Of a stretch of 64,000 nucleotides of DNA, positions 10,175 through 21,300 are shown piece after piece. Each line of letters opens with the position of its first letter. Within the stretch, counting starts at the first letter, position 1. Source of the DNA: Gracilariopsis chorda. Its lineage: Eukaryota > Rhodophyta > Florideophyceae > Gracilariales > Gracilariaceae. The position numbers and the translations under genes were made by a program. Under the pieces are notes generated by a model. It was not told where the DNA came from and searched no databases. It saw nothing but the letters and a program-made list of their open reading frames with translations. The stretch lies in the NCBI GenBank assembly GCA_003194525.1, contig NBIV01000108.1:62001-126000 (forward strand). The letters run 5' to 3'.

Positions 10175-11485
10175 CTAGCAGCATTCCTCGCCCTCTAAGT
10201 CAAAACCCTCGGGTGCTTTCCAGCTCCGGCTCACGAGGAACGCCCAATGCCCGTTCCATGGAATCACAATCACCCCTTTGTAACTTGTACGACGCATCCC
10301 GTTACGGTGATCCCCCATGATTCCTGTGCGTCTACTGATCGCCTCCATATTATTGTCAGGGTAGAAAGCAATAACATCACAATCTTGGGGACGGCTTGTC
10401 AGATAGTTTGAAAACCTTAGTCTCTTCGCCTTTTTCATTCGCCCAAACAACATGTTATCATACTCTTCGGGCTCAAGGTACGATAAGTTCAACTGAGAGA
10501 AGTTCACTCCATTCTTCGCGACAGTAACGCGTGAGACGTGCTTCTGGAAATGAAACGATTGTGATACGCCTTTCTCTCCGAAGTTGGCCGTGCGGCTGAC
10601 CTCTGGTCGGATGCAATGACGGCCTTTTGTTTGTTCTTCGTGACGAAGCCAGTCATCCCAGAACATCAGAGGCCACTTCGGTTTCAGTTCTGTCCACAGC
10701 TTTCTAGTGAGCATCCATCCAAGACCTGGAAAGAAGTCTGTGCGATGAAACTGGCTTTCGTTGAGCGCAAGATCCGGGATCCCGTTGTCATTCCAGGCGG
10801 ATACGCAAAACAAAGACGGGTCATTCTCTAGCATCGGAGTGAACGCAACAAAATAATTAAGCATGTCGCTTGCGATTTCTATATCATCCTCAAGGATTAC
10901 CACTCGCCGCACATCGAAACCTGAGATAGCCGGATCAAATATGCGGGATAAGGCCCATTTATAATGCCTGGATATGCGTCGGTAAGCGATATTGTCAATG
11001 AATGCCTCGTCGTTTGTTACATCGTCCTCGTAGCATTTTGCATGCGACCATGACTTGAAAGTAATGCCCTGAAGGGCAGCTCTTCTGGAAAATTCTGCAA
11101 CAAGTTTGTCTACATTAGGATACTCCTTGTCTTGTTGATCCTTCGAAACGAAGATGGGAAGCTCAGAGGTCTGAGGGTGGTGAGTAAAAAGTGAAGTTAG
11201 CGAACGGTTTAGATAGTCATGCCGTGAATGTGTGAAGAGCAGCACGGCTGTGCTACTTGGTATGGAAGGCTGCTGTATGGTGTGTGTCGGAGAGGTTTCT
11301 TCAATGATAACAAGTTTCGCTTTCGACAAAATGAACAAAATTATGACAAGAAAGCGCGCAACCCAAACTGCGCAAAGCCTCCATGTACTTTTGTTTGACG
11401 GAGAACTTGTTTGCACCAGGTTCCCTCGCCCTGGGGTTTGTGATGTGGGCTGGGCACTTGAATGTTCTTTGAGCCGGTTTTCCAT
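10175..11485 (-). CDS. MGAT1: Alpha-1,3-mannosyl-glycoprotein 2-beta-N-acetylglucosaminyltransferase (GnT-I, GT13)
   Basis: The protein has 436 residues and type II topology: a short cytosolic tail, a membrane anchor at about 36-54, then a luminal catalytic domain. GnT-I moves GlcNAc from UDP-GlcNAc to the Man5GlcNAc2 core, the first step toward complex N-glycans in the medial Golgi. The EDD metal/UDP-binding motif is at 199-201 (VVILEDDIEIA). The strongly conserved block FFPGLGWMLTRKLWTELKPK (251-270) and FWDDWLRHEEQTKGRHCIRP (275-294) contain the family's acceptor-site and catalytic residues. The length matches animal and plant enzymes (about 440). The start at 11485 (ccATGg) gives the expected anchor. 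It converges with the EF-hand gene, and the 3' UTRs must overlap. Confidence 0.95.
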   Translation of the reverse strand: MENRLKEHSSAQPTSQTPGRGNLVQTSSPSNKSTWRLCAVWVARFLVIILFILSKAKLVIIEETSPTHTIQQPSIPSSTAVLLFTHSRHDYLNRSLTSLFTHHPQTSELPIFVSKDQQDKEYPNVDKLVAEFSRRAALQGITFKSWSHAKCYEDDVTNDEAFIDNIAYRRISRHYKWALSRIFDPAISGFDVRRVVILEDDIEIASDMLNYFVAFTPMLENDPSLFCVSAWNDNGIPDLALNESQFHRTDFFPGLGWMLTRKLWTELKPKWPLMFWDDWLRHEEQTKGRHCIRPEVSRTANFGEKGVSQSFHFQKHVSRVTVAKNGVNFSQLNLSYLEPEEYDNMLFGRMKKAKRLRFSNYLTSRPQDCDVIAFYPDNNMEAISRRTGIMGDHRNGMRRTSYKGVIVIPWNGHWAFLVSRSWKAPEGFDLEGEECC

Positions 11486-11673
11486 GGCGTTTATGTATCG
11501 CTGACGCCGACCAGGCGCCTGACTACTCAGTCACACGCTGCAATGTTACGGCAATTACGGTTGGTAGCTGAAGCCAGGTCTCATTGCTTCTCGAATTAGA
11601 GTCGAACGGTACGCGTACTCGATGAATCATATGCTTGAGAAGGTCATTCTCCTGTTCGCTTCACGTGTATCAC

Positions 11674-14119
11674 ATGGACCAGATGTACTTGGAGAGCTCA
11701 AACGGATTCCCGCAATTCGGACAAACGGGTTGTAGAATTGCCTTATCCGTCGTTGAAGGCTTGACGACGATACGTGTTCGGGTGCTCCAGGCAGACAGGG
11801 TTGTTCGTGGCATGAACTGTACTGTAAGTTGCAGTCTGTAATACGTCTTTGTCTTTTCCCGCCGACTTCACTGACGTGTATATAGCGAACCGGAGATGTC
11901 AGTCGAAGCATTCGCGTTAGATGTCAAGAATTATTGGAAAATACTTCCCCTTGTCGTACCAGTACCTATCCCTGTGTTCTTCATGACCTAGATACCACTA
12001 CCTACGTCTTGATCTCTGGATTGCAGCAGACATTCACATTGTTCACAGACAACATGGCTTGTAATTTATCTATCCAGCATTGCTTTGACTGTGATACCCG
12101 CCTTGATGATAATCGCGTTCCTTGAAACATAGCAGCAGCAACTCGTACTGGCACTACTATCGTAATCACAGCCTAACTAGCAAGCCTCTATAATCAGGTA
12201 GAGTTATGGCGCGATGGACGACATGCGTAACTACTCGACCTCTCTCAATACAGCTCGCACCACCAAGGCCCGATCCTGTTCTGCCTCTCCCCGAATCAAG
12301 TCCTTCAACTATCGAAATAGCAGGTTTGGAAGCCGTTGTAATTGTATCGTTCACCAACAGAGGACTGAGGTCGGCAAAGGCTGTGTTCCCTACCAGAATG
12401 GCCAATCCAACGCACCCAAGAGGATACTTGCAGACCTCTCTTCATTTTGACATACATATATCTCCAAGCTTCGTTCGATATGATGGTGTATCTGTGTCTT
12501 TTGTTGTGGAAGGTGAAGAGGCGGTCACGCAGTCCATTTACGCTTCTCCGTCTCAACCTGTGGTCTATTCGAACTACACGTACGCGAAACCGCAAGTATC
12601 TGCGGAACTAGTTCGAAAAAGCTCAATGTCCAAGCTTCCCAGACAAGGGGACTACGACTTATACAGACATGAAGTCTGGATTTCTGGGACCTGCCTCCAA
12701 ATCAAGTATACTTGCCTTCAGTCTCATCCCTTGTCCGCAGCGTTTGCGGATTTAGCTCTAAGGAAGAATCTGATTTATGACTGGACTTCTCCTGTCTCAT
12801 TACAATGTCCAGAGAGCAGCATCTCTCTCATGATACACTTTGCGAAGATACGCGCACAAGAATCCATTTTCAAAGCACCGAAACTTGGCCTAGTACATTC
12901 ACCAGGTGGTGACATGTTTTACTCTGGAGTTTGGTGTAATGATCAAGCAGAATACGCGGCCCCTGCTCTCGCGTTCTTGGGTGCTCCGAAATCAAGGGCA
13001 AGAGAGGCTGCAATTAATTCTGTTCTCGCTCTTGGAAAACATTTCGATTATCAGTCCGAATCAATCCCATACAGCGTGGAGATCGATGGGGGTTACGTAG
13101 GCAGACTCGATCGAGGAGATGCGGCAATGTTTGCATGGGGCGCATCACTCTTAGCACTTACCATTGCTGAGGAAAACGTAACTGCGAGGCTGTTTCCTCT
13201 TATCAGTTTTGCGTGCGGTATATTGTATAACAAGCTGGCACAATCCCAGAGCGGTGTGATTCCATCCCAGAGTGATGAGTTGGAAGGCCGCTTTCCGACC
13301 GGGGAAGAAAACTTGTCAACAAACTGCCTAACCATTCTAGCGTTCGAAACTGCAGCGCAAGTTGCCGTCGAAGCAAAAGACCCCCTGCTGGAACAGGAAT
13401 ACAAAGCATCAGCGAGTACATTGCGTTTGAACGCACACAGGTACTTTGCGTGTGGTGGTGAAAGAAAGTACGCTTACTACAAGGGGTGCCCAGACGCACG
13501 TGGATGGGCCTGCCTGGCTGCATTAGCGGGTCTACCAGATGGACAGCAAGCTCTGGAGTATTGCTTAAGCGAAATGTGGTGTGATGATGGCGTTCTCGTT
13601 TCTAGCTCCAATACTGCAGTTTGGGATCGTACTACTTTGTACGCCATAAGGGCAGCCTATCGTTGTGGTTTGGTTGACGTTGCTACGGAGAAGTTGCGGC
13701 AATACGCGAAAAAGCGTTTCACGGAGGGCCCGGCAGCGCCCTATGCTGTCGAAAACAATGACAGCTGGGCTCAATTGGCAGCGGAAAGTGCCCTCTTTGT
13801 CCGCGTTATTCTAGAAGGTCTTCTTGGTATTGAAGTAATATCAGATCGCAGATTGCTTTTTACACCAAGAAGTCCAACATCGTGGCCGTCTTACGTCGTT
13901 GACAAAGTACATTTTGCTGATGTATCACTAACTTTCCGCGTGAACGTCGTAGATGACAGTACATATGTGGAGGTGGAGTCTGATAGCGGAAGCTGCAATA
14001 CTGAGTTTAAGGATGGCCACTTGCTTCTCCGTGTACCGAGACCGCCCACTCCTCCAGAACTGACCCACTTGACCCTTCAACAGTACGCTACATGCCGTAT
14101 GATGACGCTTGATAGGTAA
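11674..14119 (+). CDS. Six-hairpin glycosidase-like protein (spliced)
   Basis: Three exons, 11674-11823, 11886-12060 and 12198-14119, total exactly 749 codons (748 residues). Intron 1 (62 nt, GTAAGT...TATAG, phase 0) and intron 2 (137 nt, GTAATT...ATCAG, phase 1, with CCTAAC upstream of the acceptor) join frames without a stop. The ATG at 11674 is in good context (cacATGGac). The C-terminal two thirds have the alternating helical pattern of (alpha/alpha)6-toroid glycosidases. Landmarks include WCNDQAEYAAPALAFLG near residue 355, LDRGDAAMFAWGASLLAL near 410 and a WDRTTLYAIRAAYRCGL segment. No classical secretion signal is visible. The precise GH family and substrate are not recognisable, and several families share this fold. 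The large third exon has an in-frame ATG at 12206, which a single-exon gene finder would take as the start. Confidence 0.72.
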
Positions 14120-14541
14120 AGGGTTGTTGGGTTAACCGCCCGTCTCACCTTTCATCTGTCCATATCGAGGGGTGTTGTGTGTCAAACAGTCACCATGTCA
14201 TTCAGCAAAGGTTCGAGACCTCATGAGGCATCCTTCACACATTTGTAGACTGCCAAATGTGCGAGGCTCATTCTCTTGATGGGGAAGTGCAGTCTTGCAG
14301 TGCATGTAAACTCATCAGGCCACGTGCGTAGATAAGAGGTGAGGAGCATAGCCACTTCCTGTAAAATATTTTCAAGAAATATGATTCGCAGGTATTCCCA
14401 CGGCATGCCGTGCACGACGTACTACGAGGGATGCGAACGGCGGTGGTGAGGTTGCCAGAAAATAGCTGCACCAGCACTTGCGGCTTTTTTTCAGCTCTTG
14501 TCATCGACATGCGTATGTCCAGTGGGGCGTGACGTAAGCCA
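14120..14541. other. Spacer before the LRR gene
   Basis: No gene is supported. A perfect B-box string (GGTTCGAGACC, 14209-14219) occurs, but there is no matching A box, T-stem or acceptor stem, so I do not call a tRNA. A TGACGTAA bZIP-like site at about 14529-14536 lies directly before the LRR start codon. Confidence 0.4.
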
Positions 14542-15834
14542 ATGAATGTTTCGGACAAGTCCGAAGACGAAGAGAAGCAAAAGGTTCTCACTGCTGCTAA
14601 GGCAGCTGAGTTCTGTCAAAGACACTACAGATTAATAGCACCACGACAGGGCTTTACGCACTTGGACGACGTATCAACACTCAGGGCGTTGGACTATGTT
14701 GATCTCACAGCAAACAAGCTTCGTTCCCTCGAAGGTCTGAGGAATAACAGACAAATCAAGACGCTCATCGTTCGCGGAAATAATCTGAGTCATTTGACTC
14801 CCGTGTTGAAGTTGTCGTCATTGCGAGTACTCAACACTGCAAACAACAAATTTGTATCCACAGATTGGTTAATTCACGCTTCGTTTTCTAAAGAACTACT
14901 AACACTAGTCGCAAGTGGCAATCAAATTGCAGAACTTGACGGCCTTGTCGCGCTTCAATCCGTGAAGACACTTGTTCTAAGCAATAATTGTATTGAGAAT
15001 ATACAACCTGTCAGTGCTCTCACGTCACTGACAAAACTTTCACTCTCGAACAATGCGATCCGTATCATCCCAACGTCATTTCGGAACCTTCGGAACCTAT
15101 CGGAGTTACGATTAGCTCACAATCGAATATCTTCCCTGCCAAACAAAGACGTGTTTAAAGCACTCAGTGCATTGAAGATTGTTGACGTCGGTCACAACCG
15201 AATTACGACTTTTGAAGAACTTTGTTTTGACGGGAATAGTATTGTTAACCTCAACGTTCGCAACAACTCAGTTGCAGACGAGATAAGCGTTGCTGATCGC
15301 CTGCAGAAGTGGTGTCCGAAGTTGGAGATCATCAATGGAAAACGTGTTTCCGGTGGTCGACGAAAGCTTCGAATAAACCGCCTACGAGTGGCAGCGGGAT
15401 TTCCCATTGAGAATGATAGAAAGTTCGCACGGCCGCCCCCCGCCCAAGCCTTGAAAAGGATTGCGGGCGACAAGGATGGAGAAGTGGAACAAAGACCAGT
15501 GGAACGTAATGTGGATGACAGACAACATGAGATGGATATGAAACGAGGAAAAGTCGAAGAAGCTGACTCTCTCACAGAAGACCAACAAACCAGAAAAAGA
15601 TATCGAGAGGTAGAGACCGACAACCCCGGAAGAGAAGACGATGAATGTCTGGAACCCGAAGAATTCATTGAACAGGCTCGCGAAAAGTCGCTTGGACATA
15701 TAACTTCAGCAAATCTTCAACGTGCAAGCGCTGGCAAGACACGAAAGCGGAAGAGAAGAAAGTCTTACATTGGAAAAGAGCCTTCCTTCAAGCAGGCCCC
15801 AGACTTTGGTAGTGGTTGTCAAAGTAAATGGTAG
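14542..15834 (+). CDS. Leucine-rich repeat protein, probably nuclear
   Basis: A single-exon gene of 430 residues. Residues about 45-250 form seven or more SDS22-like LRRs (repeats such as LDYVDLTANKLRSLEGL, VKTLVLSNNCIENIQPVSAL and LTKLSLSNNAIRIIPTSF), closed by an LRR-cap-like segment (LQKWCPKLEIINGKRV). The C-terminal third is charged, with a bipartite basic cluster (KTRKRKRRKS near residue 402), a likely nuclear localisation signal. SDS22-type LRRs are protein-interaction scaffolds, for example with phosphatase 1. The partner here is unknown. The ATG at 14542 is the first in frame and is followed by an acidic stretch. It converges with the beta-rich gene 488 bp downstream. Confidence 0.82.
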   Translation: MNVSDKSEDEEKQKVLTAAKAAEFCQRHYRLIAPRQGFTHLDDVSTLRALDYVDLTANKLRSLEGLRNNRQIKTLIVRGNNLSHLTPVLKLSSLRVLNTANNKFVSTDWLIHASFSKELLTLVASGNQIAELDGLVALQSVKTLVLSNNCIENIQPVSALTSLTKLSLSNNAIRIIPTSFRNLRNLSELRLAHNRISSLPNKDVFKALSALKIVDVGHNRITTFEELCFDGNSIVNLNVRNNSVADEISVADRLQKWCPKLEIINGKRVSGGRRKLRINRLRVAAGFPIENDRKFARPPPAQALKRIAGDKDGEVEQRPVERNVDDRQHEMDMKRGKVEEADSLTEDQQTRKRYREVETDNPGREDDECLEPEEFIEQAREKSLGHITSANLQRASAGKTRKRKRRKSYIGKEPSFKQAPDFGSGCQSKW

Positions 15835-16322
15835 TATCATACTAGCTGTTGAAGTCAATTGCACTGACAATATTTGTCTGATATGGCACGTGTTTCTTCA
15901 TCCGTATTCTGAATCAACGGATCGCATCTCCATCCAAATGCTGCTTGGTAGTTTGTGTAGCGATGTTCAAGCACTCTGAAGGAAATGAGTGCTACGAGCC
16001 TTTCCGTCATTGTATAGATGCGACCGTGATCCACGGCTTTGGTCTTCTTGGGTTGGAGTGTTGTCAACCTAATGGATGCAGGATAGTTGTCAATTGGAGG
16101 AGAGAATTGCAAATCATTTATCAAGAAGTCGTACATAGAGCCTCAGACGTCATGGAAACATGCCTTTCTTCTTTCTTTCAATACCTCTCGCGAAAATGTT
16201 ATGGATCCGGGCCCTCTGTCTGTTCGGACACTCAAAGGAAGAACGCCTCTTTCATTCTTTGAAATCTTTATCCTAATGTGGTCATCAGACATCTACGCAC
16301 CCAAAGTGTACAGGAAGAACCT
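15835..16322. other. Convergent 3' spacer
   Basis: About 490 bp between two converging genes. It must hold both 3' UTRs. Small ORFs here show no family signal, and I see no repeats. Confidence 0.4.
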
Positions 16323-17561
16323 CTATCTATACTCGAGACATCTGATCTTCACATCAATCGCGGTAGGACCATGGAGGTGGAACAAGGTTTTTCTGGCAGT
16401 TTGATACGGTGATTCAGAACTACGAGCACTCTGTCTTCCTTTGCGGCTGGAGAGTTGCCCCTTTTCTTGTGTGTGACGAACAGCTCTGTTAACCTGGTGT
16501 GGGGCGTTTGCAGTTCTTCCTAGATACTTCTTGGCTCCAATGGTTACCTTGATACCGTTGTCGAAACGGACGGGGTACTTGAAGCCAAATCCTAGCCCAG
16601 GAGCTTTCAGGAATGCCAAGTCCATCGCTCGAAATGATATCTTAACTGTGTCAACAGAAGAGGCCAGATTCCTTTCATAAGTGACGTCCATGATGAAGCG
16701 AGGATCAGATAGCGGGGCTTTCGCTCTAACTTGAAGCACTGAATCTCCATCTGCCCGCACCATGTATTTCACGCAGTCTATTAACTTGACATCGAGTCGC
16801 ATAGCTATGGGAGTAGTATTGGGGCCTCTATAGCTAAGATCAATTATGGGCTTCAACTTGAAAATGGGCAATAGGGCGAGTGTTTGTTTAAGCCGTAACC
16901 TCGAGTTGCGTGGATTATCGGTTAAACGAAAGTACAGGTCAATGGAGACCTTTTTCCAGTCCCTCCAAGTTGATGTAGACGGTTCTGCCTGCCGCCTGGT
17001 TTCGTTGTCTGGTTTCAAGCTGTCATTCCCTGGTTGGTCTCGAAGATCTTCATTGTCGTCGATAAGACTATGGCTCCTGTCGTCTACGCCTGATTGCTGG
17101 GAGATTCTATTTTGTGTGCGATTTGATGAGCTGAATCTACTCAGGAAACCATCAGTCTTGTCTGACCCTTGGAACAGTGATCCTCGACGGGATTCGCTGG
17201 CATCTCGCCAGGCATTAGTAGATGCGTGTTCTTTCCTTCGAAACAGGCCAATCAGCCAATCTAAGATATCGGATGGCAATGGTTGAGGGGACGCGGGACG
17301 CGTTGCATCTCGTTCGGACTCAACATCTAATTGCGCGGGAGTCTCAACGTGGCTTCTAGGAGTGGTCGGAATCGAAGAGGAGCTATCGTGTTTATCTGGT
17401 ACGACATGGGTGTTTTGAGCGGTCTCATCCGGGTTGTTAATAGGTGTGCTTGGTGCTGGAGACGTCGACTCAGAATGTATATTTGGTGCAACGGGGATCA
17501 CTGTAGCAAGCAGTGGTGGCCGAACTGGACAGCTGTGGCTGAAGTTTGTGTTCTTTCTCAT
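16323..17561 (-). CDS. Unrecognised protein with a C-terminal beta-rich domain
   Basis: The protein has 412 residues from the first ATG at 17561; the frame is open further upstream but without an ATG. The first ~190 residues are Ser/Pro/Asp-rich and probably disordered, apart from a short hydrophobic helix (DILDWLIGLFRRK). From about residue 195 (TWRDWKKVSIDLYFRL) to 350 the sequence alternates short hydrophobic strands (LLPIFKLKPIIDLSYRG, AMRLDVKLIDCVKYMV, SVDTVKISFRAMDLAFL, GFGFKYPVRFDNGIKVTIGA), as in a beta sandwich or a small outer-membrane-type barrel. Similar strand-rich proteins occur at the plastid surface in plants, but I cannot name a family. The tail is basic. It is divergent from the UBR gene and shares its upstream region. 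Confidence 0.65.
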   Translation of the reverse strand: MRKNTNFSHSCPVRPPLLATVIPVAPNIHSESTSPAPSTPINNPDETAQNTHVVPDKHDSSSSIPTTPRSHVETPAQLDVESERDATRPASPQPLPSDILDWLIGLFRRKEHASTNAWRDASESRRGSLFQGSDKTDGFLSRFSSSNRTQNRISQQSGVDDRSHSLIDDNEDLRDQPGNDSLKPDNETRRQAEPSTSTWRDWKKVSIDLYFRLTDNPRNSRLRLKQTLALLPIFKLKPIIDLSYRGPNTTPIAMRLDVKLIDCVKYMVRADGDSVLQVRAKAPLSDPRFIMDVTYERNLASSVDTVKISFRAMDLAFLKAPGLGFGFKYPVRFDNGIKVTIGAKKYLGRTANAPHQVNRAVRHTQEKGQLSSRKGRQSARSSESPYQTARKTLFHLHGPTAIDVKIRCLEYR

Positions 17562-18396
17562 TAGCGCCGCGGCCAAATTCGAACAAACCAAAATGGCCAA
17601 TTACACAGAATTGTGCGAAGTGAACGGCGTCGACCTCGTTCCCCTTGGTTCAACAGGAAGCAAACAAACCGCTCCAACAAAGTCTGCGTAGGACTCTGGC
17701 GTCTGGTGTTTCACTCTTTGCTCTCGCAGTTGACAAGTCTGCTCTGCTGAACCAAGCGTAAACGGAACTGTGAAGCTAAAGCTGTCTTGAAGAGAGTGAG
17801 CCACAAATAGATGAACGCCATGTTTCACGATTTGATTGGCGTAGTTTTGACTTACAGTTTTCTATCGTCCAATCAATCACGCGAGAGGGATAGACTTACA
17901 CCGTTTGGCATCCTTCACATGCGGGATGCATGGTGAAGTGCCCAGCCGGAAGTGCAGACTCTTGGTCGGATCACATCCCACAGCTGGCGGGCAGCTAAAC
18001 CAGTTGGGTGCCATGCCTTTGCTCTGAAGGAATACACGAAGTGTTTTTCTCTGCACCAGCTCTTTTCGAACCGAGTATTTGCCGCCTCTCTCTGGAAAGG
18101 GCAGCACTACTTCTGACCGCTACTACACTCTGTAAACATCATCCTTCGAGGGCTTTGCTTCGTCGAGTCTACACCAAACTAGTGCCTCGCGTTCGTCGTC
18201 ACAGCCTTTCTGCACTCAGCACGACTTCATTTCCCATCTGTGGTACCTGTCACCAACTCTGCTGAAAGAGAGCCAACGCGTCTGTTTCGCCTCTTTTTTG
18301 CCAACTAGCCGGAACACACTGAGACGGAGGCGAGAAATACGTTATTCAAGTCACTACGTGCTTCTCTGGGCACAGATCTGAGCCCTCGTCTGTAAC
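17562..18396. other. Divergent upstream region of the beta-rich and UBR genes
   Basis: About 830 bp serve as the 5' side of both neighbours. No coding region has support, no TATA box is evident and no repeat stands out. Small ORFs at 17601-17828 (-) and 18008-18265 (+) have no recognisable features. Confidence 0.45.
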
Positions 18397-21300
18397 ATGG
18401 ATGCAACAGCTAATGCATTCGTTGAAATTAACGGCAGAGTTATTCGTCATGCGCGAACCTTATATGCTCAGCTGAAAGCAGCAACTCGTCCGCCACGCCC
18501 ACACGCCTTTGAATTCGAGGAAGGTGAAGTCTCCCTCTTCGTGGATTACACACTGAGCAATCCAGAATGGGAGACTGATACCGAAGTGCTGAAGAACATG
18601 ATGTCAACAGTACTTGTTCCTTCAAGCTGGCCGTTACCAGGTCTACCCTCACTAAAACAACAAGCTGGAGACGCTGCCAAGAGCGGCGTATGCGGGCAAG
18701 TGTGGCGAAAGGACGAACTGGCGTACAAGTGCCGAACTTGTGAACGTGATACATCTTGCGTTATCTGCGTGCCTTGCTTTCGAAATGGTGACCACGAAGG
18801 ACATGATTATGCCATGCTCCGAATCAACGGGGGGTGCTGCGATTGCGGGGATGACCAAGCATGGCATCCCAACGGATTCTGCCGTCATCACAAAGGAGCT
18901 AGCGCAGAAGATGAAGATCTAAGCTCTTCTTTACCCCCAGACCTGAAGCGCGCCATTGCGGAATCGGTGATGGTTGTGTCAGAGTTAGTATGTAATTCTT
19001 GTACAATGCTTCACAAACTGCGACGATCTTCTAGGTCCATTCAACATAACAGATTGCGCACCCGCACATGCACCCTCTTAGAATGGCTGTATGAAGTTGT
19101 CAGATGCGGTGATGGTATTCGCCGTGTGGTTGGGCTTCTGCTAACTTCGAAAAACTTCAGCATTTCAAGAAGAAGTGATAAAGAAAGGCAACAGCGGGAG
19201 ACAGCAGCAAATGAGACGTCCGGTGTATCATGGCTTGAACTAATGCTCAGACTTGACGGGGTAGATATGCTACCATATCAAGTTTTAGTCAAACTACATG
19301 CTCTATACTTTCAACTAATCACAGACACAGTCTTCAAGCGGATATTTCTCGAGAAGTTTGCATTGAACTATCCAAGATATGTACACGCTCACATCGCGCT
19401 TAAGTATGATTCAAGAAACAGGTCCTCAGAAGAAGACGAAGACTTGATAGAAAAAACTGATATCATCTCTAAATTTACAGTTCAGCTTTTCACAGTCCCC
19501 GCTCTGGTCCCAATAATGTTGCAAGATGGAGGTCTTCTGGAGGTTTTGATCAAGTTACTTGGCATTATCTTCGAGTCTACTTCTGATCCTCTTGATTTGT
19601 ACAGAAGAGATGTCCCGTTCGAAAATACAAATTATGCATGGCATTGTTCACGGAACAACCCGGCTGTTGACTCTACAGACTTGAAGACGAGTGGTCTAAG
19701 TAAGACATGCCTTTATTCTCTTGAGTCATTGGAGAGGGCGACGAATTTCCCAAGTGTGAAGTGGTTGGTTATGAGACATGCTCGTCGAACAGAAAGTCCT
19801 CTTTATACCACCTGCGATGTCAAACTCACTGATGAGACAGAACTCCAAGTGCGCGATATCAAAGGAGAGTATACTGCTTTCTCAGATGAAGATATTGCTT
19901 TTCCAGTTGAGGTTGAATATTCTCAAATATCGAGTTCTGACAGCTATGCTCCCGACGTTTCAGGGATCACGGGATCACCGATTTCTTCCAAATTGAGGCA
20001 GTTCTCGGCTTTTGAGGAAGGGCTTGAGACGTTCGACCTCAACATAAACCGGCTTGTCAGTGGGTTGCCAAAAGATACAGTTTTCGGCTCTACTGTGGCA
20101 GAAGCACGAGCTTTGGAAGACGAGTCGAGGAGCGGAAATGAATCTCTAGTACATCCAATGCGTCTGAATTGGTCGGCTGGGGAAGTGTTACTTGCCAAGG
20201 ACACATGGTGGAGAATAATGGCAGATCTTAACTATATTCTATCACACAAAGAAGCCGCCTTTCATTTGGTTCACGTAAGGGTGGATTTATTTCGTCTGTT
20301 TGTACGAATGATTTCGATGCTTCAAGGCATGCATCCGCTATCGAGACGGCTTGGGGATCATGTTCTTATGGATCAGACTTTTTGGACTGAAGGTTACAGG
20401 CTAGAGGCTGAAGTGTACCACTTATCTGAGCTTCTTGTCGTGGGTTTTTGTGGAGAAGAAGTACCGGACAGCTTTTCTGCAGAGACCAAGGACAAGTGTA
20501 CATATGACCTCCGTTCTTCACGTCAGCGAGCCATTGGGGTACTGGGGAGATGCCTCGAGGATTGGATTGAACGAGAAGAAGCCATTGAAGCGCTGTCTAC
20601 GTACGCTGGCGAGTATTTCAGTGTTGCCCATGCGGTCTCGATTCATTTGCCTTTGCACAGATTGTTCGCACTGTTCGTTCACCACGCCATTCGTCTGGAC
20701 AATGTAGACTTACGAACAATACTGTCCGGAATGAGAAATAACACACCCGAGTCGATAGCCCAGAAACTAATCACACACCCTATTCGAATACAGGCGTTTC
20801 TCTATCAAGAAAGGGCAAGGATGTGGAGAAGGAACGGTAGAATGATAAGCTTAATCCCAGTTTACTACCGATATCCCTGGTACTCAGAGTGGTATGTCGA
20901 CCTTGACATCTTCTTGCAACAATGCTGTGCGGTGATCATGGGAGATAGGGAGTTCGTCCAAGTAGCTTTGAGAGCTTTCCGAATCAGAGGTGTGGGCCAG
21001 CTCATATCATTTGTGAAATCGTATGACGAAAGCTCTTCCTTATCTGCGGAATTCCTAGAGGACCTCATATATGTTAACGGTGCCAGTGGTACAGGGAGTT
21101 ATTATCGCCAAGGAAGTTTGGAGCGTAATTCTCTCGATAGACGTTACGTGAGTATCTCAGCAGTTGACATGGCAACTTTTTCTCTGGCTCCTAGGATGTT
21201 TAAGAAGAAGGACACTGCAAACGGACCAAAACTGATATGGATTCGCGGCGACATTGTAGAAGATATATCAAGATTTGGTCCGGTCCTCTTGGATGGCTTG

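Noticed and set aside
14209-14219. Perfect tRNA B-box string GGTTCGAGACC
   Set aside because: No A box at the right distance, and the flanking bases do not form a 5-bp T stem or an acceptor stem.
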